DNA of 64,000 nucleotides, from positions 32,421,608 through 32,485,607 of the forward strand of contig OX442314.1 in assembly GCA_949358305.1 (NCBI GenBank), written 5' to 3'. The DNA is from Strigamia acuminata. Its lineage: Eukaryota > Arthropoda > Chilopoda > Geophilomorpha > Linotaeniidae. This document shows positions 34,001 through 46,000 of this stretch, piece by piece (within the stretch, counting starts at the first letter, position 1; each line of letters opens with the position of its first letter). The translations under genes were made by a program, and so were the position numbers. The notes under the pieces were generated by a model. It made no database searches. It saw only the letters and a list, made by a program, of their open reading frames with translations, and was not told where the DNA came from.

Positions 34001-37000
34001 TGTCTAGGGGTATGGGGAAACCCGTCACCCGCTGCAGAGGTGCCACGAAGGCACACCGCACCGGCAACCGACCCGCCGCGCACTGGGTGGGAACCCAATG
34101 CGTGGCGTGGTCGGTTCGACTTAACATTCGTGTCGTACTTACCTACGACCCACGCGTCCACTCATGGAGGCTGCACAACGGTGGGAACCGTCGTACTGAG
34201 TATCATCGTGGTGAATGGTGAGGAGTACAGAGTCAAACCGGGACACTGCTTGTCCCTCCCAGATGAACACCTTCTCCTCTCGGGGAGCTGCTGCAGGCAC
34301 GTCCTTCTCAGGCCATGTCCAACACTCAACTCTCTCACACCACTCCCTCCTCACCACACTACTCCACTCCCTCCTCCCCGGGCTAGGTCAACTACCCACG
34401 TAGGGGTTGACCTTTGGGGCCGCACGGTGGTGTGTGGCAGTGCCGCAGGTCACCTAGGTGGCCTGGCGGTCACATCTCCCCCCCCCCACGAAAAGGTAGG
34501 TCTAAGGGGCCACACACAACACCGACGGGGACACGCAAGTCGAGGCAGACACAACAACGAAGTCAGTCGAAGACCACAACTTGTCGGGCTACCGGTGCCG
34601 ACCTTCGGTGCTGGTGGACCGAAAACCACCGCACCGTCGGTCAACGATGTTAGCAGCATTGGGCGACAGGAACCACCTCGCCCTAGACTGGCCGAAAACA
34701 AAACAAACTATTGATGTAATACAATGTAAATAATAATTCACCGGGCCTGAACGTAACAAGCCCGGGACGAAATCATAAAACAAAAATTAAAACAAAACAA
34801 AAATAAATAAATATGGTAAACAAAACAAGGATGGGAGAGGTTGGTCAAGCCTCTCATAGAATAATTGAACTAAAGCTATACGTTAAACAAACATGAAAAT
34901 GATAAAAAAGAGAAAAAAAAAGAAATAATATATATACAACGACCGGGACCTAACCAAGATCCACAGTCGGGAGGTCCACCGATGGAACGGGAAAACTCCG
35001 GTATCCGTTTTCGTCGGGCACGTGGGCTTGTGGCGTGGCGTCTCCGTCTCGTCACTCGCTTCCGGCTCGGCGTTCATGTCCCGGGACAGGCATCTCACGG
35101 CATGCTGTTGGGAAAAAATATTATCGGGACCAGAGGTCCGTCGTTTGTACAATTTGCGTCCAAGGACGACAGTCGAGGCTTTTCACGGCTCCGGCTTGTC
35201 GTTGGACGGTGGTTGCGGCTGAGAGGGGTCTTGCGGCTCCTCTTCAGTCTCAGTTGCAACCGCTGCGGGTCTTGCTGGGGCTGGCGACGTTCTCGCCGCC
35301 TCCAGCACAGACCGTATCGACGGCGGTGGGGGCACCAGTTGCCCGTCTTCCGCTTCCACCGCTCCTGTCGTAGCTGACGCCGACTGGGGGGGTAGCTGAG
35401 GCACCTCCTCCGTTGTCGTCGTCTTGACTGGGGCTAAGGCGCGTCGCGCCGCCGCTTCTTCTCTCGACGCCGCTATGGTTTGAGCAGTGCGGGACTTCTT
35501 CCCCTTCCCCTTCTGCTTGCGAGCATCGTGGGTTGATTCGATTGGGTCCCAGACGTCGGGGCTAAATTGGTCGGGGTAGTCTTTCCGCCTGTGCACCCGC
35601 CTCACTATCACCTCTTCGTACGTAGGCGGGGGTGGCGGTGAGTGCGCCGACAACTCTGGTGGCATCACAATAGGCACAGGTGTGTGGGACGCCGGCATGA
35701 AAATCCGTTGGAAACCGCTGTTATTGGTTAACCTCGGGAGTCCGGCCAACGTCTCCACGTAGCCACGGCAGATTGCCGGATCGAAATCCGCATGGTCCGC
35801 CCCCACCGTCTGCTCCAGAGACCAACCTTGGACTACAAACGGGGACGGTAGGTGGAGATACCACGCGTTCATCGCCGCGCCCACTGCCCACGCGACGATG
35901 CGCACCGTCTCGAACCACCTGATTCTCCTCGCTGCGGCCGATGCGACAGGAGGAATGTTGAGGATTATCCACATTCTCTGCCTGATGAGTGCGATAGCCC
36001 TTGTCGTCCTGATGTCACTCCCGGCCGCGTCCATAAAGCGCAGGTGAAGTTCCCTCCACCGCTTCGCTTCGGCGACCCAGAGCGCCACCACCTGAGCGTC
36101 CGCATGTTTGAGGCGCGGGACCGCCCTTAAAACAAGCGCCGTGCAGACCACCGGAGCACCAGGCGGTAAGTTGGCGAGCTCAAGCGGAATCTGGCCTTCG
36201 ACGGCCTCCAAAAACGCCGCTCCTACTTGCTGTCCAGAGGGGCATGGTTCCTGGGAAGGTCCCTCGCCTCCCCCGGCAGCTTCTACTCCTTCGTTGACCA
36301 TTTCGGGGTCGCCGCACCGCAACAGTTGTGCTTCGAGAGACAAACCCTCTAACACAGACAATTGCAGCACATCGTCCTCCGTGACGGACAACTCCATCAT
36401 CTCGTCATCTGGCGCTGGCATTTGGGGTTGCACCATTGGCAGTTCGGTGCAAGCGCCGTCCTGCCTCTGGGAAACAACACATTCCTCCCGCGGGGTGGAC
36501 GGCTCCGACCGTCCTGCGAGATTCATGAGGCTACCCCAAGTGCGATGGGGCAGTCCTCCCGTCCCGTCGAACTGCGCCACGGGGATTCCGAGTGCGAGTG
36601 AAGCGCAAGCGATTGCCTGCTCACTACAGCCGGCTCCCTCCGTGGGCATCTTGACCACCTGCTCGCCAGACGCTCCGGGAAGGTCCAGAGCGAGGGACAC
36701 TGCTGAATCAGCCTGTACCTCGTCTCCTAACACTTCCGGTTGTTGCACGAGTTCCGATGCGTCGTCAACCACGGGTAGGACGACAACCATAGGAATGGCC
36801 ACAACTTCTGGCTCGATGGCACCGGATCCACACGGCTGCTGTGCGACCGGTAGTATGGCAGCAGCTTCAGCCGCGGCCACCGCTTGCCTCGCCGCCTCGG
36901 CGGACCGTGCCTTCCTCGCATTGTCCTTGATACGGCGACGCAGCAGCTTCCCTGCGGACTCGATCTGAACCGCAGTTGCGTGCGGGTAGGACGCCCGCCA

Positions 37001-40000
37001 CTCTGCCAACGAGGTCTCCAGCCGCACGGTCATCTCCTCCGTCCACTTCGACGGCGCTGGTTCTTGCTTCTGGCGTTTCGGGTTCGGCTGGGCTGGGGCC
37101 TCTGCCGAAGCCGCCCGCCCCGCCTGAACCCTTGGTGCCGGAGGCGCAGAGCCCGATGGACCAGGCTGCCCGTCCCGTGCTCTGACAGCTTCCACCGTCA
37201 AACCACGTGGTAGTAGGGCATGCCCGCGTCGCAACAGCTCCTGCGTCCGCCTCTCCCACGAGTCGACGCTCATCCACGACACCATCGAACGGGCGCGACT
37301 CCGGTCGCCGCCCGGTCGCTGCGAGTGGCGCGCATACTGTTGGAAATAGGCTGGTGAGTGCAGTGAAATAATGGCAGACAGTTGTATAAAACTTGCACTT
37401 GAAAACCATGCAAGTGGCCATTTTTATTCCAGGCATAATAAGTGAACATAAAATACATACATTGAGGCTAACTGCACTCAATATCTATCAATAGGACAAA
37501 TCAATGATTAACATCAGTTGATTTATCCTGTACAAAGTTAAAACAAAGATAACTAATAACAGAACAAATTATATGAACAAAATGCTCATTTGAGCAGACG
37601 ACAACTTGCTAAATCATTACACAAAGGGGAAACGGTTGTGGCAACGTAACACGCATTAATAAAAGTCAATATTAACCGATCCTCAACTCCGGGACATGAT
37701 GTAACAATAAACAAGTTGCTTAACAGTCGCACTAATACGGAAACGTGCGATGTGAACAATACAAACACCATACGGTTGATCAAATCTCTACAAATCCCCC
37801 TCTGATCAACGCATGGTTACATTGAAAAACAACAACTCCATCTGTTTGATTATTCCACAACATCCCAAACGAAAAACAAATGCTAGTCTGATTAAACACA
37901 ATTACATCTTAAATAATGGTCAGTATACAACAGGTTCGAGTTCAATCATCCGCATGTTAAAAATGGGATATGCTGGGTGTACTGGATTCCTGTTACAAAA
38001 ATCAAATAGACCCGAATCAAATACATTCAAAAAAATTCAAGTCCCTATTAAAGTCTCTAATTACTCCAGTATTCTCATCTAACAGAGGAGTAAGGGCATA
38101 TGCTGGGAATAACGGTTTCTCGTCGTAAAAGTCAAACCAAAACTCATTCAGGTTAAAACCATTATTCCTCTTACAACTAACTATTTGACATATAAGTAAT
38201 TCTCATCCCACACAAAGTCTAAGTCATGTATCGTGACCTGTCCAGTCCGTTTTCCCAAACTTGACAATAAGGAATCAAATTTCTGATTATGAGTGTAACA
38301 CCTATCTCGGTCTTCCTCCTCATTAACCAAATTCTTTTCGGTCATGTCTAAATTTTGTTTAAGTCTCACGCCCACGTCATTTGTTTTCATTAAAGTATTA
38401 CTCTTGGTTTTCTTACACCTTTTCTTACGTCTTTTTGTCTTTTCACATTCCCCCTCTATCCCAATGGATTTGTATTCATTCACACCTATGAGTGTCTCTA
38501 TCGGTGTTGGGGAAATGTCATCTTCCAGTGACGTCGAAGAAATCTCACAAACTTTCATGGGATCGATCTGTCTAAACCTTTCATCGGATTTGGACTCAAA
38601 TTCCAATGTAAACTGTTCCAATTTTTGCCTTTCATTTGCAATAGTCTCAGACTCCTCATGTGTTAACTCTGAAGGAATTTCCATTAGCAAACCAATTTCC
38701 TTATCATTAAATTTCCCTTCTTGGTTCAATTCCATCGGTTTCTGTTCAACACTTCCAAAATGTTCCCCCTCTTCTATAATAGGTTTGTACTCATCTATGT
38801 CAACTTCCGTACGTGTCGACAATGCAACTTTATCAACCCTAGATTGATAATCTTTCATGTCGTCGTTTGGAAACGCATCCACTTTAGAATCGACATGTGT
38901 CTTCAAGAGATCACATTCAATCCTTTCTAAGTGTTCCCCCTCTGTGTTGATAGTCCCACTTCTGTTCGAATCGACCAAATCAGTCGTTGGACTTGGAGGA
39001 ATTTCTAATGATGAATCAATTTCCTCATTGCTGAAATTCTGTCCCACTTTGGAATGTACTTGCGGCAATAAGTGTTCCCCCTCGTTTTCAATACCTTCGC
39101 ACTTATTAATGTCAATTTCTCTGCTTAACGACAATGGGGGATTTTCTAATTTCAACAAGTCTAATGTTGAGGGGACTTCCAGATGGGAGGATATTGGCAC
39201 CTCAACCCTTGATGGAATTTCAACTCCTGCACTATCCGAAGTTTGATCCACATTGGAAAATTCCAGAGAGGGTTTAACTTCCCCCTCGTGCCAATAACTC
39301 CACTCATGTATTCTCACATTACTTGTTTGGAATATCCTATCTCTCAGTGGATCCCAGACCCGGTATTTTCTTCCAAACCTTGAATAGCCAATTAAAGCAC
39401 CCATCCAAGAACATCTCTTCCCATCATTAATATGGGTAACTTTAACTCTAGACCCCACGCATCTGAGATGTCGTACCGATACACCTTGGTCGTATAATAC
39501 ATTATGCGGGGATTTCCAATCCAAATTAGTCTTGGGGGCTCTATTTCGTAAATAGACCATTGTGTTGGCTAGCTCCAACCACAAATAACTTGGGAATTTA
39601 TTTTCTACAATCAAACTTTCCACCCCATTTATGATATCTGCATTAGCCTTCTCGGAGATGGAGTTAGCCATTGGGTCATCAGAATCTACACTGTTAATTG
39701 TAATCCCGTAATTCTTCATTACTTCTACCCATTTTGCTAATTCATCCGTGGAAAAATCTATTCCAGGGCCCAAATAAACTCTATTTACGGTTCCTGTCAA
39801 GCATTTAATTTCACTTAGCCAATTTTGAAATTCCACTAAAATGCTGTTTCTCTTTAATGGCCTAAGCCACACATATTCAGTACAATTATCTGTTATAATG
39901 ATATATTTTTCCCCAGTTGTATGTGGGGCCCTCCAAACACTCAAATGCACAACTTCTAAAATTTTCTTGTTATTATTCTTCCGTGTTGAGGAAATTTTAA

Positions 40001-43000
40001 CTTTGGCTGGTTCTATTGGATCAGTATCCACTAACTGAACCCCATAAACATTTCTTGACCCATTCATATTAAGAACACTGTCTTTATCTAAATACCCTAG
40101 GCGGGTATGCCATAAATTGAATGGGAGGACCCTGTCCTTTACTGTAAAGTCCATACAGTTTACCTGTTTTCTAACATTTCCCTTTCTGGAATTCTTTTTC
40201 TGGTTTTTAGTACCAGAATTCAAGGGACCATTCTGTTTAATCCCTGTTGTCATACTTGACTTTTGGTTACTTAAACCCCTTTTAGACTTCCCTGAAATCT
40301 TCTTCAAAGGACCAATTCTATTTGGATCCCCCTCTCTCTCTCTATTTCGAACCCGGTTCAAAAATTCTATTTTTGCTGATCTATGTCCATTAAGGGGGTC
40401 ACCACCTTTAATTGTAGTTGCACAATCCAATTCTTTATCATTTAAACATCTTTTACTCAAATTGTTTAATTTCCTGTTCTGTTTCCATGATGGGGGACTT
40501 TTTTCTTCGGTTTTTACAAAAACCCTTTGCTGATTCTGTCTACAAGAACCTTGAATGTTAATTCCATCAATCCTAATCGAGGTATTCAACTTTCTGTCCC
40601 CCTCGGTCTTTTTATTCTTTTTATTTCGAACCCGGTTCGAATATTTCAAGTTACCAACTTCAAATTGGTCATTTTCCTTGTTTTTCATATTGGCATTCGA
40701 AATTCCTGAACAATTCTGTGTGATTTTCGAAACCCTGTTTGAATTAATCACCTTTAGACCCTGTCTACAATTGTTCGTGCCCTGCACTTCACTATCCCAA
40801 TGCCCATTCATTTCATTCGCACGCATCTTACAGGTCGCTAAGATTAAATCAGCTATGCCCTTTATCACAGTATCTATGTTATCTGTTAGTGCGCTCTTAT
40901 GTACTAAATGTGTTAGTAACAATACAATTTTGTCCGAATCTAAATCGGAATTCAATTCCAAATATCCTTTCTCTTTTCCTAGAACACTAATTTCCTTTTC
41001 CAATTGTTCATCAAGTGCGTTATGCACTGTTTGTCCGTTAAAGACATTTTGTGCATGAGTTTCCATCTTCAGTTGCGCTTTGCGTGTGTCGACCATTGTT
41101 TGTTTGTTGCAGGCATTCCTATTGTCCGTTGAAGACTTTCTTGCTGCACAAAACACTGTTGGCGCAAAATTTGCACCACACGACCACACCAAACTCACTA
41201 ATAAATTTAGTGACGGCACAAAACACATTTTCACGAATTAAATGCAGCACTTTCACAAAATGCACTTTTCACTTTGAAAAATACTCAAAAACACTAATTT
41301 TTCCTTTTCCTCCAAAAATAAGGCGAAAATACACTCTGCCCTGGGACTAATCTCACTAAGTGAGATGACAAACTCCACACAGTATTTCCCAAGTTCCGAC
41401 CGGTGCACCTGGGCCCGCGGGACACTTGGTGGCCAGAAATAGCCTGTGTGGAAATAGGATTCTGCTACTCGACTGAGTAAAGGGCAGAAAACAAACAAAA
41501 GGACCCCAAAACAAAACCTTAAATAACTATACAAAGTTTCACGACAACCCCGAAAATAAACAATAATATGTTGGCACGTTGTCTTCTTGTTTGCGGGACT
41601 TTTGCGTCGCAAAATCCCACATAGACGTCGCTGAAACGTCGATCCTAACGCTGGAATCCGTTGCAATTCACTTGTACACCTGGTACAAGACTTAACCGGT
41701 CCAACGATGCACAGATACCCTGTACGGGCCAATCCGTGATCGGCGAATCTCGATTCGCACGTCGCGTGCGAAGAATCGCTCCAAAAATCGAAATGTTCGC
41801 CGCAAAAATTCCAAAAACCTCTTGAAACACTAGCCGCTGTTCCGTAGAACGTCTTCACGACGTTATCCAACGATGGAGATGCTCCAAATACTCGTTGGCG
41901 ACGATTCTCGTCCTTTTTCACCAGCTTGGCATGAGCGGCGCCATTTTGGATTCGGCTGCACCGCACATCAGGCTGAAAAATACACAAAAACGATAATTTC
42001 GATTTTCCTACTGTGTCTTGGCAATCCACGCTTATTCCAGGCGTTGAATCCTTGTTGATTCCAGTTGAATCCGTTACATTTCGACGATCTTATCGTCGTG
42101 GCGATGCCGACGTGTCTTCGCTCGTTTCTCGGGTCCCGGACACGAAAATCTCCACTATCCACCGAAATACGTTCTCCGGACGTCTTCAAAATCGGTGGGC
42201 ACGTATTTAAAACGTGCGCTGTGCTCCGACACGTTTCCAAAACGATTCCAAATCGCCGCACCCGTAATCGACGTGTGCGCAGACGATAAATCGCCAATTA
42301 TCGTCGGATATTGGCGAAAAACGAAGCACAAACACCACTATAGGTGTTGAAGAAACATTTAATACCTTTAAAGTACTTGAAAGTACTTGCAAAACTTCCG
42401 AAAACACTTTCCACAGCTGCTAATACACTCGAACTGTGTGCGCCGCCATCTTAGTATGACGCGCCATCGTTGATTTGAAACGACGAAAAATGGTGTTATT
42501 TCCACCAAACAAATTCTCAAAACACTTAGAATTGTTCCTACTGTCTATAGTAACCATCCACCGACGATTCCACGTTGTTTTCCCACGAAAAACGTCGAAT
42601 TCCACTCGTTCGCAACTCGTCGACTTCTCTGCGCCACAAAGCACGCGAATCTCGAATCGCCGTGCCGCGAAAACGTCCTCGAATGCCGCGTCTCGTTCCG
42701 ACGATCTCCGGTCACCCGTAATCGACGTTCTAGGCCAGAAAAACGTCGCGAATCCGTTTTTCAACGTTGTAGCAACGTTAAACACTCACCAAACCATCCT
42801 CTGCTACCATTGTTGGAAATAGGCTGGTGAGTGCAGTGAAATAATGGCAGACAGTTGTATAAAACTTGCACTTGAAAACCATGCAAGTGGCCATTTTTAT
42901 TCCAGGCATAATAAGTGAACATAAAATACATACATTGAGGCTAACTGCACTCAATATCTATCAATAGGACAAATCAATGATTAACATCAGTTGATTTATC

Positions 43001-46000
43001 CTGTACAAAGTTAAAACAAAGATAACTAATAACAGAACAAATTATATGAACAAAATGCTCATTTGAGCAGACGACAACTTGCTAAATCATTACACAAAGG
43101 GGAAACGGTTGTGGCAACGTAACACGCATTAATAAAAGTCAATATTAACCGATCCTCAACTCCGGGACATGATGTAACAATAAACAAGTTGCTTAACAGT
43201 CGCACTAATACGGAAACGTGCGATGTGAACAATACAAACACCATACGGTTGATCAAATCTCTACACATACCACCTCTGCCTGGGGATGGAAAAATGCACC
43301 AGCCCCATACCGAGGCAGTTGCCGCACGGCGAATCCCATCCGCCCGCAGATGTCTCCCAGCGCTCTCCCGAGCAAACAGGGCAGATGTGCCACTGTTCGC
43401 CACCGTCGCCGCCACCATTTCCCGAATTCTAGATAAAATAAATCAAAAATTAATAAACTATATCAAGGAGTGAAAGGGGAAGGGGGGAAAAGTTGGGCTG
43501 AGAGTATGACGTAAGGGCTATGAATGAGGATTCCGGCACGAGGGGGCGACAAAATCAACCTCCCACGCGAGCACATGACGTCAGTGGATGCCGTACAATC
43601 GTCGAAGACACCGAGCTGGCGGAAGCCATTTTCGGTGCTCCGGCGATATAAGCCGAAATACTTTCCTGGATTCGTTAAACCGAACCAGGATGATATGAAA
43701 TCTTGACCAAAGCGTGGTGCCTGGTCTAAGAAATGATGGTTGTAAGAATTGATGGTTGTAAGAATTTCACACACGACAAGGCAAAGGATGGTGACGGCAA
43801 CGCAAACCGCAACCAACATGGCGGACCGTTCTGCACAACGGCCCGGCATGTCGGTGAAGTCTGGCGCCTGAATCAGAACCCAGTCCTGTCGCAGAAAACA
43901 CGAACAAACCATCGATTGTGACAAAAAGGATGTCTCGAAAGAAGATACGCGAACGAGCGAAAAAGTGATACACCTTTTCTGCCTGAACGCGAGCGAAAAG
44001 AGAAAAGAAATAAAACCAAATAATCTTATTGAATTTAAAAAAAAATAAATTTAGATGCGCCGGCTGAGAAAGAAACTCGAGTTCGGGGCAAAATAAACAA
44101 AGGAGGGGTTGAAAACAAAAAAAAAGAAACGAAAAACTCCAAACGGAAGTGGACTTTGATTTCTTCGAGTCGCGCCGCGGCGGCGAGTGATTCGGGAAGC
44201 GAACTTCTCGGCTCCTCTTACCGCGGCGACAACCCCTCACCGCCCGCTATTGTTTTCCCAGATTGGGGGTCTCAGATCGTGCCGCTGGCCACTCAAGTGA
44301 CCAGCGCGCAGGTCATTGACCTCAATTAGGGACAATAGGAACGAGGGATGCACGAATTCCGAGGGGTTAGGCGTGGGTCACGGTGTAACCTTTGCCAGCT
44401 GACTCGCGAATTCGACGCCGATACCCACCTATTTCAGAAAGAAAAACCGGGGACACGGCGAATGGAGGCAAAAACAAAAAAAAAAGATACGTAATCAAAA
44501 AAAAAAAAACGAAAAATAAAACAAAAAAAAAATTAAAACTGAATTGAAGAAGGAAAACTAATCGAGAGAACCTTTCACAGAAACATCGGGAAAAAGACGA
44601 AAGAGAAGCGAAAAGAAGTGACAGAAAATTTGAGATGGAAGACGGATGCCAAACCGAAACCAATCGCACCAGGCATCACGAAGCGCTTTGTGAGAGAAAA
44701 CGCCGAAATTTCAGGTTTTCTTCACACAAAATACTTCTCAAAATGCTTCCCGAACACTAAATGGTCGAAACCACAAGTGTTTCAGTGAATCAATTCGATC
44801 GCGGCGGTCAAAAATGACTTTGATCCGCCTGCGTTCCTAGCGAGGAGCGGCGGCCGAAACTGCCTGCTCGAGCGCTAAGTTGCACGTAATAACGGGGCTG
44901 GGGTACGAAAGAAAGCAATCGGTCACGGGTTTTATCGAGAAAAAGGGCCACAGTAAATGATGCAAAAAGAAAATAAATTTGTGTCTTACCCTCATATCGC
45001 AACTCAAAAACTTTTCCCGAACACAAGCAAAAGTCAGCTGATGCTGAATGGTCGCTCTCTGGAAAACAAGTGACACACGGGGACTATGTCCAGAAACAAG
45101 AAACCTCGAGTCTAAACAGAGAACAATCCTCGACCCGTGACCTGTGATTGGGTCCCACGACACCCTCACCCCTCCAATTGGTGCAATAACCAATTCCCAA
45201 TCTAAAGAGACAAACCGTCTCAGAAAGCGCAGGAAAAACATCACGAAACAATATTATTTTATTGCCACGACAATTTTCCGAATTTTTTAGCAAAAAACTC
45301 CCACGATCCCCGGGCTGAGAAATAAAACCTGCTTAAAAATCGCGGCTGCGGTGCTGAGACCGTCGCCATGGTTACGCTCCTCCGCGAGAATTCGTGACGT
45401 CACATGAACGCCACGATTCTCATCGGTTGAGACCGCAACATGACCGCTGAAACTGGCCACGGAAAGCAGGTAATTAAACAAACTTCTCCGACCAACTTCA
45501 GCGACTTAATCAATCCATTCAACAGTGCTATCGGTCTAGTGACCAACACTGATCGATCGGCGACCATCGAGACGAATCACGGGCCTGCTAATCGATTTTC
45601 CCAACTTTACCGAGCAACAAGTGACTGCTACAAAACGGGTGAGTTCGATAAAAAATAAAAAACATCCGCTTCAATAAGTCATCGTTGCAGGGAAACTTAC
45701 GGTTTCAATTCTGTGTTTGTCGGTGTGACAATGACGAGGATTCGCCGTGTCTACGCCTGACGAACGTTCTTCACTTTAAATCCAGCCGAAACAAGGAATT
45801 TCTAAGTTCCTGGCCAGAAAAAAATGCGTCGTAGCCTTTTCACCATGTCGGCTGCGTTATCCTGCGTGTAGCGAGGATGCAATCGAATGACGTCGAGGCA
45901 ACGGTCAGCTAGCGGTGCAGGCATCAGGATTTTTACGTCCAAGCCTTGCTCCGCCCTGGTCAGTGACGATTCGGACGAGAACGGGGTATTGATACACAAT

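Larger units (their letters stand above)
37338..43265 (-). mobile_element. copia-type LTR element lacking reverse transcriptase
   Basis: LTRs 37338-37792 and 42811-43265, 455 bp each, with no difference seen. Target duplication CATAC (37333-37337, 43266-43270). The primer-binding site TGGTAGCAGAG on the minus strand at 42799-42809 fits initiator tRNA-Met, usual for copia elements. A purine tract AGAGGGGGA precedes the 3' LTR. One large ORF has an integrase but no RT or RNase H, so it needs a helper. Inserted in the second ORF of the 18.4-kb element. Confidence 0.92.

Noticed and set aside
33955-34714. ORFs of up to 245 codons, repeated at 51793-52444
   Set aside because: They lie within the LTRs and differ in the degraded LTR copy at 31701. 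LTR homology, not a gene.
36108-36968. 286-codon plus-strand ORF opposite the 700-codon ORF
   Set aside because: Shadow of the GC-rich minus-strand ORF. It has no domain or family-like feature.
41253-42029. 258-codon minus-strand ORF in the copia-type leader
   Set aside because: No Gag or other motif, and an opposite-strand ORF of similar quality overlaps it. Treated as leader sequence.
44367-44669. 100-codon hydrophobic ORF in the 18.4-kb element
   Set aside because: Created by A-runs on the opposite strand (poly-Phe/Leu); low complexity only.
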